From NCBI GenBank assembly GCA_003648395.1, contig QMPB01000244.1, positions 1-6,729 on the forward strand: a stretch of DNA of 6,729 bases. The letters are read 5' to 3'. Made by a program: the position numbers and the translations under genes. Below the pieces are notes generated by a model. It was not told the DNA's origin. It searched no databases and was given only the letters and a program-made list of their open reading frames with translations. Below, in pieces: positions 1-6,401 of this stretch; positions within the stretch are counted from its first letter, which is position 1; each line of letters begins with the position of its first letter. The DNA is from Bacteroidota bacterium. Its GTDB lineage: Bacteria > Bacteroidota > Bacteroidia > Bacteroidales > UBA1556.

Positions 1-395
1 ATAGTATCCTCAGTTATCCCCAAATCATAACTATCCTTAAAATAGCAACCAAACAGCTTAAGCTTTTTAGCTACTTTAGGAATAATAATATCTACATTTC
101 CGAAAAAATCTTCATCATGAATTCCTTCTGCCGTTAATTTTATTATTGCAGTATCTTCTTTCTCAAATACATACTCTAATGTGTCTTGATTAAAAACCTC
201 TTTTGTAATACTATCAATTTCCCATTTAGCATATCGTAGTTTATGATTAATACTCAATACAACATTCACAGGTGATACATCATCATGCAAACTGTATTTT
301 ATTACAACTTCTGATGGTTTCTCATCCTTATTACAAGAGCTAAACAATGTAAAAAGTGATAGTACAATCAAAAGAGTATGTTGTGTGATTCTCAT
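1..395 (-). CDS. Lipoprotein of unknown function, paralog of the next gene upstream (3' end outside window)
   Basis: I translated this by hand: an open frame of 131 codons runs from the ATG at 395-393 to the left edge without a stop, so the C-terminus is missing. Residues 1-20 form a hydrophobic lipoprotein signal ending in FSSC, with Cys21 as the predicted lipidated residue. The Cys is followed by N-K-D-E, which fits the K-(D/E)2 lipoprotein export signal of Bacteroidota, so the protein is probably surface-exposed. It aligns without gaps to the neighbouring lipoprotein at 418-1125 (about 67 of 131 residues identical by eye), including HDDVSPVN, YAKW, QDTL and YVFE. Residues of about 40-107 look like a PKD/Ig-type beta sandwich (inference). 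It lies 22 bases after its paralog, with no promoter or terminator visible between them. Function is unknown; the gene and signal peptide are well supported. Confidence 0.85.
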   Translation of the reverse strand, partial: MRITQHTLLIVLSLFTLFSSCNKDEKPSEVVIKYSLHDDVSPVNVVLSINHKLRYAKWEIDSITKEVFNQDTLEYVFEKEDTAIIKLTAEGIHDEDFFGNVDIIIPKVAKKLKLFGCYFKDSYDLGITEDT

Positions 396-417
396 AATTC
401 TTAGTTTATTTTTATCA

Positions 418-1125
418 TTATAGAGCCCAATCTACCATTAAATTAATTGTAGAGTCACATGACATTACTATTTTTGGGTTATTCATTCTCTGGTTGAAAT
501 ATAAAGGTTCTATATCACTATACAAACTAGCGTAACAATTATTACTATTTTTACCATAGAATACAATTTTTAATATTTGGTAATCATCATCCCACTCTTC
601 AAAGTCACCAATATTTAAAACAATATGATTGCTAAAAATGATAGTATCTTGACTTAATAATTCTGATTTAGAATAACAATATTTATACCTTACACTATCA
701 CCATTATCATAATATTCTATTTTCAGCTCTACACTATCCTCAACAATATTTATATCATTAAAAGGAGTAAAAAGAAATCCATAAATACGTAACTTTCTTG
801 CTATTTTAGGAATTGGGATATCTATAGAACTGTTATAAACTTCATTTCTGAGTCCTTCAGCAATTAATTCAACATTTGAAATTCCGCTATGCTCAAAAAC
901 ATAATCAAGAGTATCTTGATAATATAGCTCATAAATATTACTATCAACTTTCCACTTAGCATAACTCAGATTCTTATTACAAAATATTTTAGCATTTACA
1001 GGAGACACATCATCATGCAAAATATACTTTATTTCAACTTGAGTTGGTTTTTCATCCTTTTTACAAGAGTTAAATAATGTAAATAGAAAAAGAGTAATCA
1101 AGAGTATTAGTTGCGAAAATTTCAT
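418..1125 (-). CDS. Lipoprotein of unknown function with a probable PKD/Ig-like domain
   Basis: A 235-residue lipoprotein. Residues 1-20 are a signal peptide (MKF start, hydrophobic core) ending FNSC, with Cys21 as the lipidation site; the relaxed lipobox is usual in Bacteroidota. The following K-K-D-E matches the K-(D/E)2 surface export signal, so display on the outer face of the outer membrane is likely. Residues of about 40-107 (SPVN, YAKWKVD, DYVFEHSG, VELIAEG) resemble a PKD-like beta sandwich. Residues 111-235 appear to be a second beta-rich region with acidic patches and several cysteines. I recognise no catalytic motif and no family name. The gene starts 39 bases after nupG ends and is followed 22 bases later by a diverged copy of itself, which indicates tandem duplication. 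Adhesin, ligand-binding or immunity-like roles are all open; none is shown by the sequence. Confidence 0.9.
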   Translation of the reverse strand: MKFSQLILLITLFLFTLFNSCKKDEKPTQVEIKYILHDDVSPVNAKIFCNKNLSYAKWKVDSNIYELYYQDTLDYVFEHSGISNVELIAEGLRNEVYNSSIDIPIPKIARKLRIYGFLFTPFNDINIVEDSVELKIEYYDNGDSVRYKYCYSKSELLSQDTIIFSNHIVLNIGDFEEWDDDYQILKIVFYGKNSNNCYASLYSDIEPLYFNQRMNNPKIVMSCDSTINLMVDWAL

Positions 1126-1164
1126 AATTTATTAATTGTTATAAAGGCCAACTGATTTTTAATT

Positions 1165-2418
1165 CTAATGCCCAATCTCTCCTATTTCGTCAGGATTGTG
1201 CTTATGCTTAAACAATAATGCAAAAGCAAGAGCAATAACCAAAGAATATATTGCAAAAGTAACCCATATCCCTTGCCATTGAAAACTACCATTCTCATTC
1301 TTAAAGAAAGAATCAATAATAAAACCACTAGCTTGAGCACCGAAAATAGCTCCAAAACCATTAGTCATCATCATAAATACTCCTTGAGCACTAGCTCTAA
1401 TGCTTGAGTCTGTTTGTGTTTCTACATACAACGAACCTGAAATATTAAAGAAGTCGAATGCCATACCATAAACTATATTTGATAGAATAATCATCCATAA
1501 TAATTCTGAAGGATTACCAAACCCAAATAATAAGAATCTTAATACCCAAGCAAACATGCTCATTAGCATCACTTTCTTAATTCCAAACCGCTTCAAAAAG
1601 AAAGGTATTGCAAGAATAAATAGTGTTTCTGACATTTGAGATATTGACATTACAATTGCAGGGTATTCTATTACAATTAAGTCTTTATAAGCTGGGATTT
1701 TAGCAAAATCATGTAAGAAAGTATCTCCATACATATTGGTTAACTGCAATGAAGCGCCTAAAAGCATTGAAAAAATAAAGAACATTGCCATTTTCGGATT
1801 TTTAAACAATGTAAAAGCTTTTAAGCCCATTGTTTCCACAAACGACTTCTTCTCTATTGATGTATTAATATCACATTTAGGTAATGTAAAAGCATAAATA
1901 CCTAGAATTATTGAAGCTGCAGAAGCCACATAAAACTGCATCGCAGAGGTTTCTATATGTAATAAACTAACTGTCCACATTGCAATAATAAAACCAATAG
2001 TTCCAAACACTCTAATTGGGGGATACACTTTTACAACATCCATATCTGCCTTATTTAGAGCAGAGTAAGCTACCGTTATAGAAAGCGAAATTGTAGGCAT
2101 ATAGAACAACATATTCAAAAACATTACCCAAAAGAAAACTGAAGGAGAATTTACTTGTGGTATAAAAAACAAAACTACAGCTCCTATTAAATGAAAAATT
2201 CCCAATAATTTTTCAGCATTTATCCATCTGTCAGCAATAATACCAGCAATAGCAGGCATAATAAGTGAAGCATATCCTAAAGTTGCGAATATCGCTCCAA
2301 AATCAGTTCCAGACCATTGCTTATTTTGAAACCAATAACCACCAATAGTAATCAACCATGAACCCCAAATAAAAAATTGTAGGAAATTCATTAATATTAA
2401 TCTATTCTTTAAACTCAT
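1165..2418 (-). CDS. nupG: Nucleoside:H+ symporter, NupG type (MFS)
   Basis: An inner-membrane permease that imports nucleosides with protons, of the nucleoside:H+ symporter family of the major facilitator superfamily. It has 417 residues (E. coli NupG has 418) and about 12 hydrophobic segments. It is recognisable along its whole length: FLQFFIWGSWL near residue 12, MPAIAGIIADRW at 54-65, PPIRVFGTIGF at 133-143, FIFSMLLGASLQLTNM at 214-229, SISQMSETLFIL at 258-269, FDFFNISGS at 321-329 and RASAQG at 341-346. From memory, the pocket residues of E. coli NupG are Arg136, Thr140, Phe143, Gln225, Asn228, Gln261, Glu264, Tyr318 and Phe322. All are present here, the last two shifted by one. The ATG start begins the family's typical MxLK N-terminus. 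The gene follows the nuclease-family gene by 46 bases and probably shares its transcript. Nucleoside specificity beyond the family is not readable. Confidence 0.95.
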   Translation of the reverse strand: MSLKNRLILMNFLQFFIWGSWLITIGGYWFQNKQWSGTDFGAIFATLGYASLIMPAIAGIIADRWINAEKLLGIFHLIGAVVLFFIPQVNSPSVFFWVMFLNMLFYMPTISLSITVAYSALNKADMDVVKVYPPIRVFGTIGFIIAMWTVSLLHIETSAMQFYVASAASIILGIYAFTLPKCDINTSIEKKSFVETMGLKAFTLFKNPKMAMFFIFSMLLGASLQLTNMYGDTFLHDFAKIPAYKDLIVIEYPAIVMSISQMSETLFILAIPFFLKRFGIKKVMLMSMFAWVLRFLLFGFGNPSELLWMIILSNIVYGMAFDFFNISGSLYVETQTDSSIRASAQGVFMMMTNGFGAIFGAQASGFIIDSFFKNENGSFQWQGIWVTFAIYSLVIALAFALLFKHKHNPDEIGEIGH

Positions 2419-2464
2419 AATTCTAATTTTGGGATATAAATATAATAAGTAATTAGCTCTTTCA

Positions 2465-3037
2465 CTAGCTTTCTTCTTTTAAACGCTTAATCTCATCTCT
2501 AACTCTTGATGCTTCTTCATAATTCTCTTGAGCAATTAACTCCTCAAGATATTCTTCCAATTCACCCAAAGACATTGTACCAGTATGGTCTTCCTTTTCA
2601 ATAAAATCATTATCACTTTCCTCTTCTTTTTCCTCTTTCATAGCAGATTGTTTAATTACGTCATCTTCTGCATAAATTGGACATTTAAACCTAACAGCTA
2701 TTGCTATTGCATCTGAGGTTCTAGAGTCAACTTCTATATTTTTATCGCCATTTGACAGCTTTACTATTGAATAAAAAACTCCTTGACTAAATCTATTTAT
2801 ACATACTTCTGTAACAATAATATCAAATGAGTTTAGTAAGTTTTTTACTAAATCATGAGTTAATGGGCGGCTTGGACTCATTCCTTCAAGTTCTATAGCA
2901 ATAGCCTGCGCTTCATAAGCCCCAATAATAATAGGAATACGCATATCAGTATCTTTTATTCCTAATATAAGTGCAAATGTATTATGTTGCGAATTACTTG
3001 ATGAAATTCCAATAATATTTAATGCCTTTCTTCCCAT
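2465..3037 (-). CDS. Bifunctional nuclease family (DUF151) protein with C-terminal UVR motif
   Basis: A cytoplasmic protein of 190 residues. The bifunctional-nuclease (BFN) domain spans about residues 5-130, with the family signatures IPIIIGAYEAQAIA (34-47), LEGMSPSRPLTHDL (50-63), GVFYSIVKL (86-94) and DSRTSDAIAIAVR (104-116). A strongly acidic, probably disordered linker (about 131-152) leads to a UvrB/UvrC-type motif (157-189, LGELEEYLEELIAQENYEEA followed by RVRDEIKRLK), a helical hairpin used for protein-protein contacts. Length and layout match the usual Bacteroidota members. The name comes from plant relatives reported to have DNase and RNase activity; activity in bacteria is not established by the sequence. 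It is the first gene after the 126-base gap with the candidate promoter and is followed by nupG, suggesting a link to nucleic-acid or nucleoside turnover (inference). There is no signal peptide. Confidence 0.92.
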   Translation of the reverse strand: MGRKALNIIGISSSNSQHNTFALILGIKDTDMRIPIIIGAYEAQAIAIELEGMSPSRPLTHDLVKNLLNSFDIIVTEVCINRFSQGVFYSIVKLSNGDKNIEVDSRTSDAIAIAVRFKCPIYAEDDVIKQSAMKEEKEEESDNDFIEKEDHTGTMSLGELEEYLEELIAQENYEEASRVRDEIKRLKEES

Positions 3038-3092
3038 AACACAATGATTCTATATTAATTTAAATGATTTTAAATTCACTCTAATATCTTTT

Positions 3093-3100
3093 CAAATATA
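3093..3100 (-). promoter_or_regulatory. Candidate Bacteroidota -7 box for the nuclease-family/nupG block
   Basis: Read on the minus strand, this is TATATTTG, a perfect match to the Bacteroidota primary-sigma -7 element TAnnTTTG. It sits in the only long intergenic gap (3038-3163). Transcription would start at about 3085 and give a leader of roughly 48 bases before the ATG at 3037. No TTTG or TTG -33 element is seen at the expected distance upstream, where the sequence is a T-rich tract instead. The same octamer also occurs by chance inside genes (3280-3287 and 6632-6639), so location is the main support. Confidence 0.42.
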
Positions 3101-3163
3101 ATCCTTAAAAATAGAAAAAAATGAGTTTCTATTAGTGAAAAGTTACTAAAATGATATTAACGA

Positions 3164-3820
3164 TTAATTTAATGTATTATCAGACGATTCAGACATCCAA
3201 TATGGGAATTCATCATCATCATCAATTTCATCCTCAAAATACTCTTTAGGTTTTGGAGCTTCTTCTTTAAAGAAAAATGCAAATATAACACCTACCACTG
3301 CTCCCATTAAATGGGCTTGCCATGATATATTTTCTTTTGGGTAAAACTCAGGAAAGAATCCCCAAATCATACTTCCATAAAGAAAAATAATTAACATTGA
3401 AAAAGAAACTATTTTCATTTCTCTTTTTAATAATGCAATGGTAAGATGAAAAAACGCCAATGAATATATTAAACCACTTGCTCCAATATGCCAATTTTCA
3501 CGAGCAAACAACCAAAGATATATTCCCGAAGTTATCCACATTCCAAAGAATACTTTAGTTGAAATACGAGGATAGTAATAGAATAGAGCTGATGAAAACA
3601 AAAAAAACGGAGCTGAATTACCAAGGAGGTGTCCCCAATTTCCATGCACTAATACTGAAGTAATTACTCCTTGAAGTCCATTTAAGTGTAATGGATTTAC
3701 ACCAAGAAAATAAAAACTAATTGAGAAATACCATTGTAGAAGCATTACTAACCACATTAGTATTAAAACAATAGACGGAATATAGATACTTCTAATAATT
3801 TTAGCTTTTTCCTCTTTCAA
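3164..3820 (-). CDS. Rhomboid-family intramembrane serine protease
   Basis: An inner-membrane protease (family S54) of 218 residues that cleaves transmembrane segments of substrate proteins. About six membrane segments are visible (roughly 11-31, 66-82, 88-106, 113-131, 136-156, 168-184). The active site is intact: the HGNWGHLLGN motif (59-68, His64 and Asn68 as oxyanion-side residues), Ser115 in GASG (113-116) as nucleophile and His170 in the last segment as base. The start is TTG at 3820-3818, 2 bases after the stop of the carboxypeptidase gene. No ATG is available nearby upstream in frame, and the next Met (22) would remove half of the first membrane segment, so TTG is preferred. The C-terminal tail (about 186-218) is very acidic (EDEIDDDDE) and predicted cytoplasmic. 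Substrates cannot be inferred. Family assignment is firm; the exact start is less so. Confidence 0.93.
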   Translation of the reverse strand: MKEEKAKIIRSIYIPSIVLILMWLVMLLQWYFSISFYFLGVNPLHLNGLQGVITSVLVHGNWGHLLGNSAPFFLFSSALFYYYPRISTKVFFGMWITSGIYLWLFARENWHIGASGLIYSLAFFHLTIALLKREMKIVSFSMLIIFLYGSMIWGFFPEFYPKENISWQAHLMGAVVGVIFAFFFKEEAPKPKEYFEDEIDDDDEFPYWMSESSDNTLN

Positions 3821-3822
3821 AA

Positions 3823-5508
3823 TTATTGAATTAGTAGTTTTCTTATAACATTCATCTCTCCTGAATGGATTATAATTAAATAAATTCCTTTCGGATAATC
3901 TTTCAATTCTATACTATATTCTATAGAATTTATATCAGTAGAATAGAACAGAATATTACCAATTACATCAAAGACCTCCACATTATTAATTATCTCATCA
4001 GACTTAATACTTACAACACTTCCAAAAAGTGGATTAGGGAATAGACTTATGTTAAGAGTCTTGCTATTCTCTTTTATTCCGATTGTACTCGGTGATAATT
4101 TAACATTTAAAACCACCAATGAATCTGTATGGATTTGGTAATTAGTAATAGTTTTTGAAGCATAACCATTAGCGGAAAAATTAATATCATAATTACCATC
4201 AAATATTGGTCTAAAATAATATCCTGAATCATTGGAGTATACCAAAGAACTATCCACATCATGATTCAATATTTCAATCTTAGACTTAACAGCAAAACCT
4301 GTCATAGAATCTGTAGTCTGTCCTTTGATTCCGTAGGTTGATTCGTTTATATAGTTTAGAAAAGATGGATACAAATAGTCCCAAAATGTATTTAATTGAT
4401 TCTCAGGAATAGTTTTTTGATCTGATAATTCCAACGTAATTTCTCTACAATGCTTAAAGTAATTCATATAATCTTGACGACCTCCCCAAACTGAATACCA
4501 TTGATAACCATTTGTGTATCCTGTTTCAAATAAATCAAAATATCCACTTGGTGAATTACTTTGTGCTGTATCAGCAAAAGCTTTAGCAACTTTTTGCCAC
4601 CAAATATCATCGGCAGATAATGTTGCCCAAGTATCCCAAGGGTAATTTGCCACTTCTTTTCCTCCATGCAAATTTGCAGACATTGAAAACTGCACGCTGT
4701 CAGCAAAATTCATAAATATTATTGTTTCTGGCTGATAGGATTTTCCATCAGGATGAGGGCCATCTTCTGGGTCAGGATAATTCCTATTCAAATCCACAGC
4801 ATTTGCATTATAACGTGTTGCTCCAAATACAGTATTATCATTTGTATGATATGTTCCGTCAGGATTTGCCAATGGATTAATCCATATTTCCACATTATCC
4901 ATCAAGTATTTTACGTATGTATTGGTATTATAATTTGATAACAAATAATCAATCATTCTAAGCATTAGCAAATATCCTGTAGTTTCATCACCATGCATTG
5001 TTGAAGTATACAGAAACTTAACTTCATTTTGATTAATATTTACACTATCTCCAAGCTTTACAGCAAGTATTTCTCTACCACTAGGTAATGTTCCGAGAGT
5101 TTGAAATTTGCATAAATTTGGATAATCTTGTTCAAATTTATGCATAAGACTATCATACTGTTGATATGTTGGGTATTTATCCCATGAGAAAATCAAAGAA
5201 GAAACACTAGATGCCATTAGTATGGAATTCAATTTTGATGGGATAGGTTCTAGATTAAGAGTCCTATTGTTTCTAGTAATGGAATTAAGGTCTTTTTTGC
5301 TAGCATAAAAGTAAATCCTATTATTTTCTATCTTATCAAAACTTAATTGTTCAAATTCATTTTTATGGGAAAATACATACTCAATATTATAACTGATATA
5401 AACTTCAGATCTTTCGTTTAATTCTTTACTTATTTGATTTTTAAAATCATTTTGAGAAAATAAAGAAACAGTAATAAATAAAAATAATATTGAAAATGTT
5501 AATTTCAT
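3823..5508 (-). CDS. Secreted M14 zinc carboxypeptidase with transthyretin-like domain and T9SS sorting domain
   Basis: A 561-residue exported enzyme that removes C-terminal amino acids from peptides. The ATG at 5508-5506 is chosen because it begins a clean signal peptide (1-18, cleavage probably SLFS/QND); an upstream TTG at 5535 would add nine residues before it. Residues 20-105 look like an N-terminal pro-region. The peptidase domain covers about 110-388: zinc ligands His172 and Glu175 (MHGDE) and His281 (ANLHGG), Arg232, Asn241-Arg242 (DLNRNYP) for the substrate carboxylate, and catalytic Glu360 (EITLEL). Asp292, 11 residues after His281, sits where carboxypeptidase D binds basic side chains, suggesting Lys/Arg specificity. 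A transthyretin-like domain follows (392-471), as in subfamily M14B. Residues 486-561 are a type A T9SS domain (FPNP at 490-493, end RKLLIQ). The gene begins 4 bases after dapA, so it lies in the same operon. Final location is outer surface or medium. Confidence 0.94.
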   Translation of the reverse strand: MKLTFSILFLFITVSLFSQNDFKNQISKELNERSEVYISYNIEYVFSHKNEFEQLSFDKIENNRIYFYASKKDLNSITRNNRTLNLEPIPSKLNSILMASSVSSLIFSWDKYPTYQQYDSLMHKFEQDYPNLCKFQTLGTLPSGREILAVKLGDSVNINQNEVKFLYTSTMHGDETTGYLLMLRMIDYLLSNYNTNTYVKYLMDNVEIWINPLANPDGTYHTNDNTVFGATRYNANAVDLNRNYPDPEDGPHPDGKSYQPETIIFMNFADSVQFSMSANLHGGKEVANYPWDTWATLSADDIWWQKVAKAFADTAQSNSPSGYFDLFETGYTNGYQWYSVWGGRQDYMNYFKHCREITLELSDQKTIPENQLNTFWDYLYPSFLNYINESTYGIKGQTTDSMTGFAVKSKIEILNHDVDSSLVYSNDSGYYFRPIFDGNYDINFSANGYASKTITNYQIHTDSLVVLNVKLSPSTIGIKENSKTLNISLFPNPLFGSVVSIKSDEIINNVEVFDVIGNILFYSTDINSIEYSIELKDYPKGIYLIIIHSGEMNVIRKLLIQ

Positions 5509-5512
5509 AAAA

Positions 5513-6400
5513 CTATGAAAGTTTAATATTACCAACTAATCTTTTCAATTCATTATTTAAAGCACGATTAACTTTTACCATTGGCAAACGTAAATTATTT
5601 TCTAAAATTCCCAAATGATCAAGTACAGCTTTTATTCCTGCAGGGTTTCCATCAGCAAATATTGCATTAATAATTTCCAATAATTGATAATGTATTTCTT
5701 GAGCCTTTACCCTATTCTTATTTGTAATCATAAGATTTACCATTTCTGTAAAGGCGGCAGGATAAGCATTTGCTACTACAGAAATAACTCCATCGGCTCC
5801 TGTAGAAAGCATTGGCAATGTTAGAGCATCATCTCCAGAAAATATTTTAAAGCCTTTTGGTTTTTTATTAATTATCTGCATTACCTGATTAAGATTCCCA
5901 CTAGCTTCCTTAATTCCTATAATATTTGAGAAATTCTCAGCCAAGCTAATGCAGGTTTCAGGAGCAATATTACTAGATGTTCTTCCAGGAACATTATAAA
6001 GTATTATAGGAAGCGAAGTTGCCATAGCTATCTCTTTATAGTGTTGATATATCCCTCTTTGATTAGGCTTACTATAATATGGAGCAACTGAAAGAATTGC
6101 ATCAATACCATCATTATCAATCGATTTAATATCGCAAGCAATCTGATGTGTATTATTACTTCCCATGCCAACAACTATTGGCAATTGGTCTTCGTTACTA
6201 TCGATAATAGCATTCAGAACAGCATTTCTCTCATCAGAACTCAAAGTAGCTGTTTCGGCAGTCGTTCCTAAAGCTACAAGAAAATCAACTTTACCTTTTT
6301 TTAAATGCTGTACTAATTTATCTAAAGCATTAAAATCGATGTTCCCATTGCTGCGAAATGGTGTAACTAATGCTACGCCAGTTCCTGATATATTTTTCAT
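5513..6400 (-). CDS. dapA: 4-hydroxy-tetrahydrodipicolinate synthase (DapA)
   Basis: A cytoplasmic (beta/alpha)8 aldolase, 295 residues, usual length. It condenses pyruvate with aspartate semialdehyde, the first committed step towards diaminopimelate (peptidoglycan) and lysine. Visible active-site elements are GTTAE (45-49, with Thr46 and Thr47), Tyr109, YNVPGRTS (135-142, catalytic Tyr135 and substrate-binding Arg140) and the Schiff-base Lys164 in GIKEASGN (162-169). SGDD (188-191) and GADGVISV (201-208) are typical of DapA rather than of the sialic-acid or other aldolase branches. At the lysine-inhibition site, the E. coli residues His53, His56 and Glu84 correspond to Ser55, Arg58 and Gln86, so feedback inhibition is probably weak or absent (inference). 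The ATG lies one base after the upstream stop, with no Shine-Dalgarno sequence, as expected in Bacteroidota. The carboxypeptidase gene follows after 4 bases. Confidence 0.97.
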   Translation of the reverse strand: MKNISGTGVALVTPFRSNGNIDFNALDKLVQHLKKGKVDFLVALGTTAETATLSSDERNAVLNAIIDSNEDQLPIVVGMGSNNTHQIACDIKSIDNDGIDAILSVAPYYSKPNQRGIYQHYKEIAMATSLPIILYNVPGRTSSNIAPETCISLAENFSNIIGIKEASGNLNQVMQIINKKPKGFKIFSGDDALTLPMLSTGADGVISVVANAYPAAFTEMVNLMITNKNRVKAQEIHYQLLEIINAIFADGNPAGIKAVLDHLGILENNLRLPMVKVNRALNNELKRLVGNIKLS

Positions 6401-6401
6401 A

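Noticed and set aside
1..395. Reading the left-edge lipoprotein copy as a degenerate pseudogene
   Set aside because: The frame is fully open with intact signal peptide and lipobox and aligns without gaps to its paralog; only the window edge truncates it.
1126..1164. Separate promoter for the lipoprotein pair
   Set aside because: No TAnnTTTG box is found in the 39-base gap, so read-through from nupG is the simpler assumption.
3107..3131. Possible terminator after the rhomboid gene: 6-bp stem TAGAAA/TTTCTA, 8-base loop, then five T on the minus strand
   Set aside because: The stem is short and nearly all A-T, so it would be unstable, and in such AT-rich DNA it could arise by chance.
3211..3223. 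Short CAT/ATC trinucleotide run
   Set aside because: It simply encodes the run of Asp residues in the rhomboid tail and is too short to call a microsatellite.
3280..3287. Second TATATTTG octamer on the minus strand, inside the rhomboid gene (another at 6632-6639 inside the DUF6913-like gene)
   Set aside because: These are within coding sequence, lack a -33 element and are expected by chance in AT-rich DNA.
4464..4706. 80-codon minus-strand open frame inside the carboxypeptidase gene
   Set aside because: It lies in another frame over conserved peptidase coding sequence (the region of His281 and Asp292) and has no recognisable features of its own.
4753..4938. 61-codon plus-strand open frame rich in Ile and Cys
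   Set aside because: It is antisense to the peptidase active-site region (DLNRNYP) and its odd composition is that of a reverse complement, not a real protein.
5509..5535. Upstream TTG start for the carboxypeptidase, overlapping dapA
   Set aside because: It would add nine residues before a complete signal peptide that already begins at the ATG at 5508; the ATG also fits the 4-base operon spacing.
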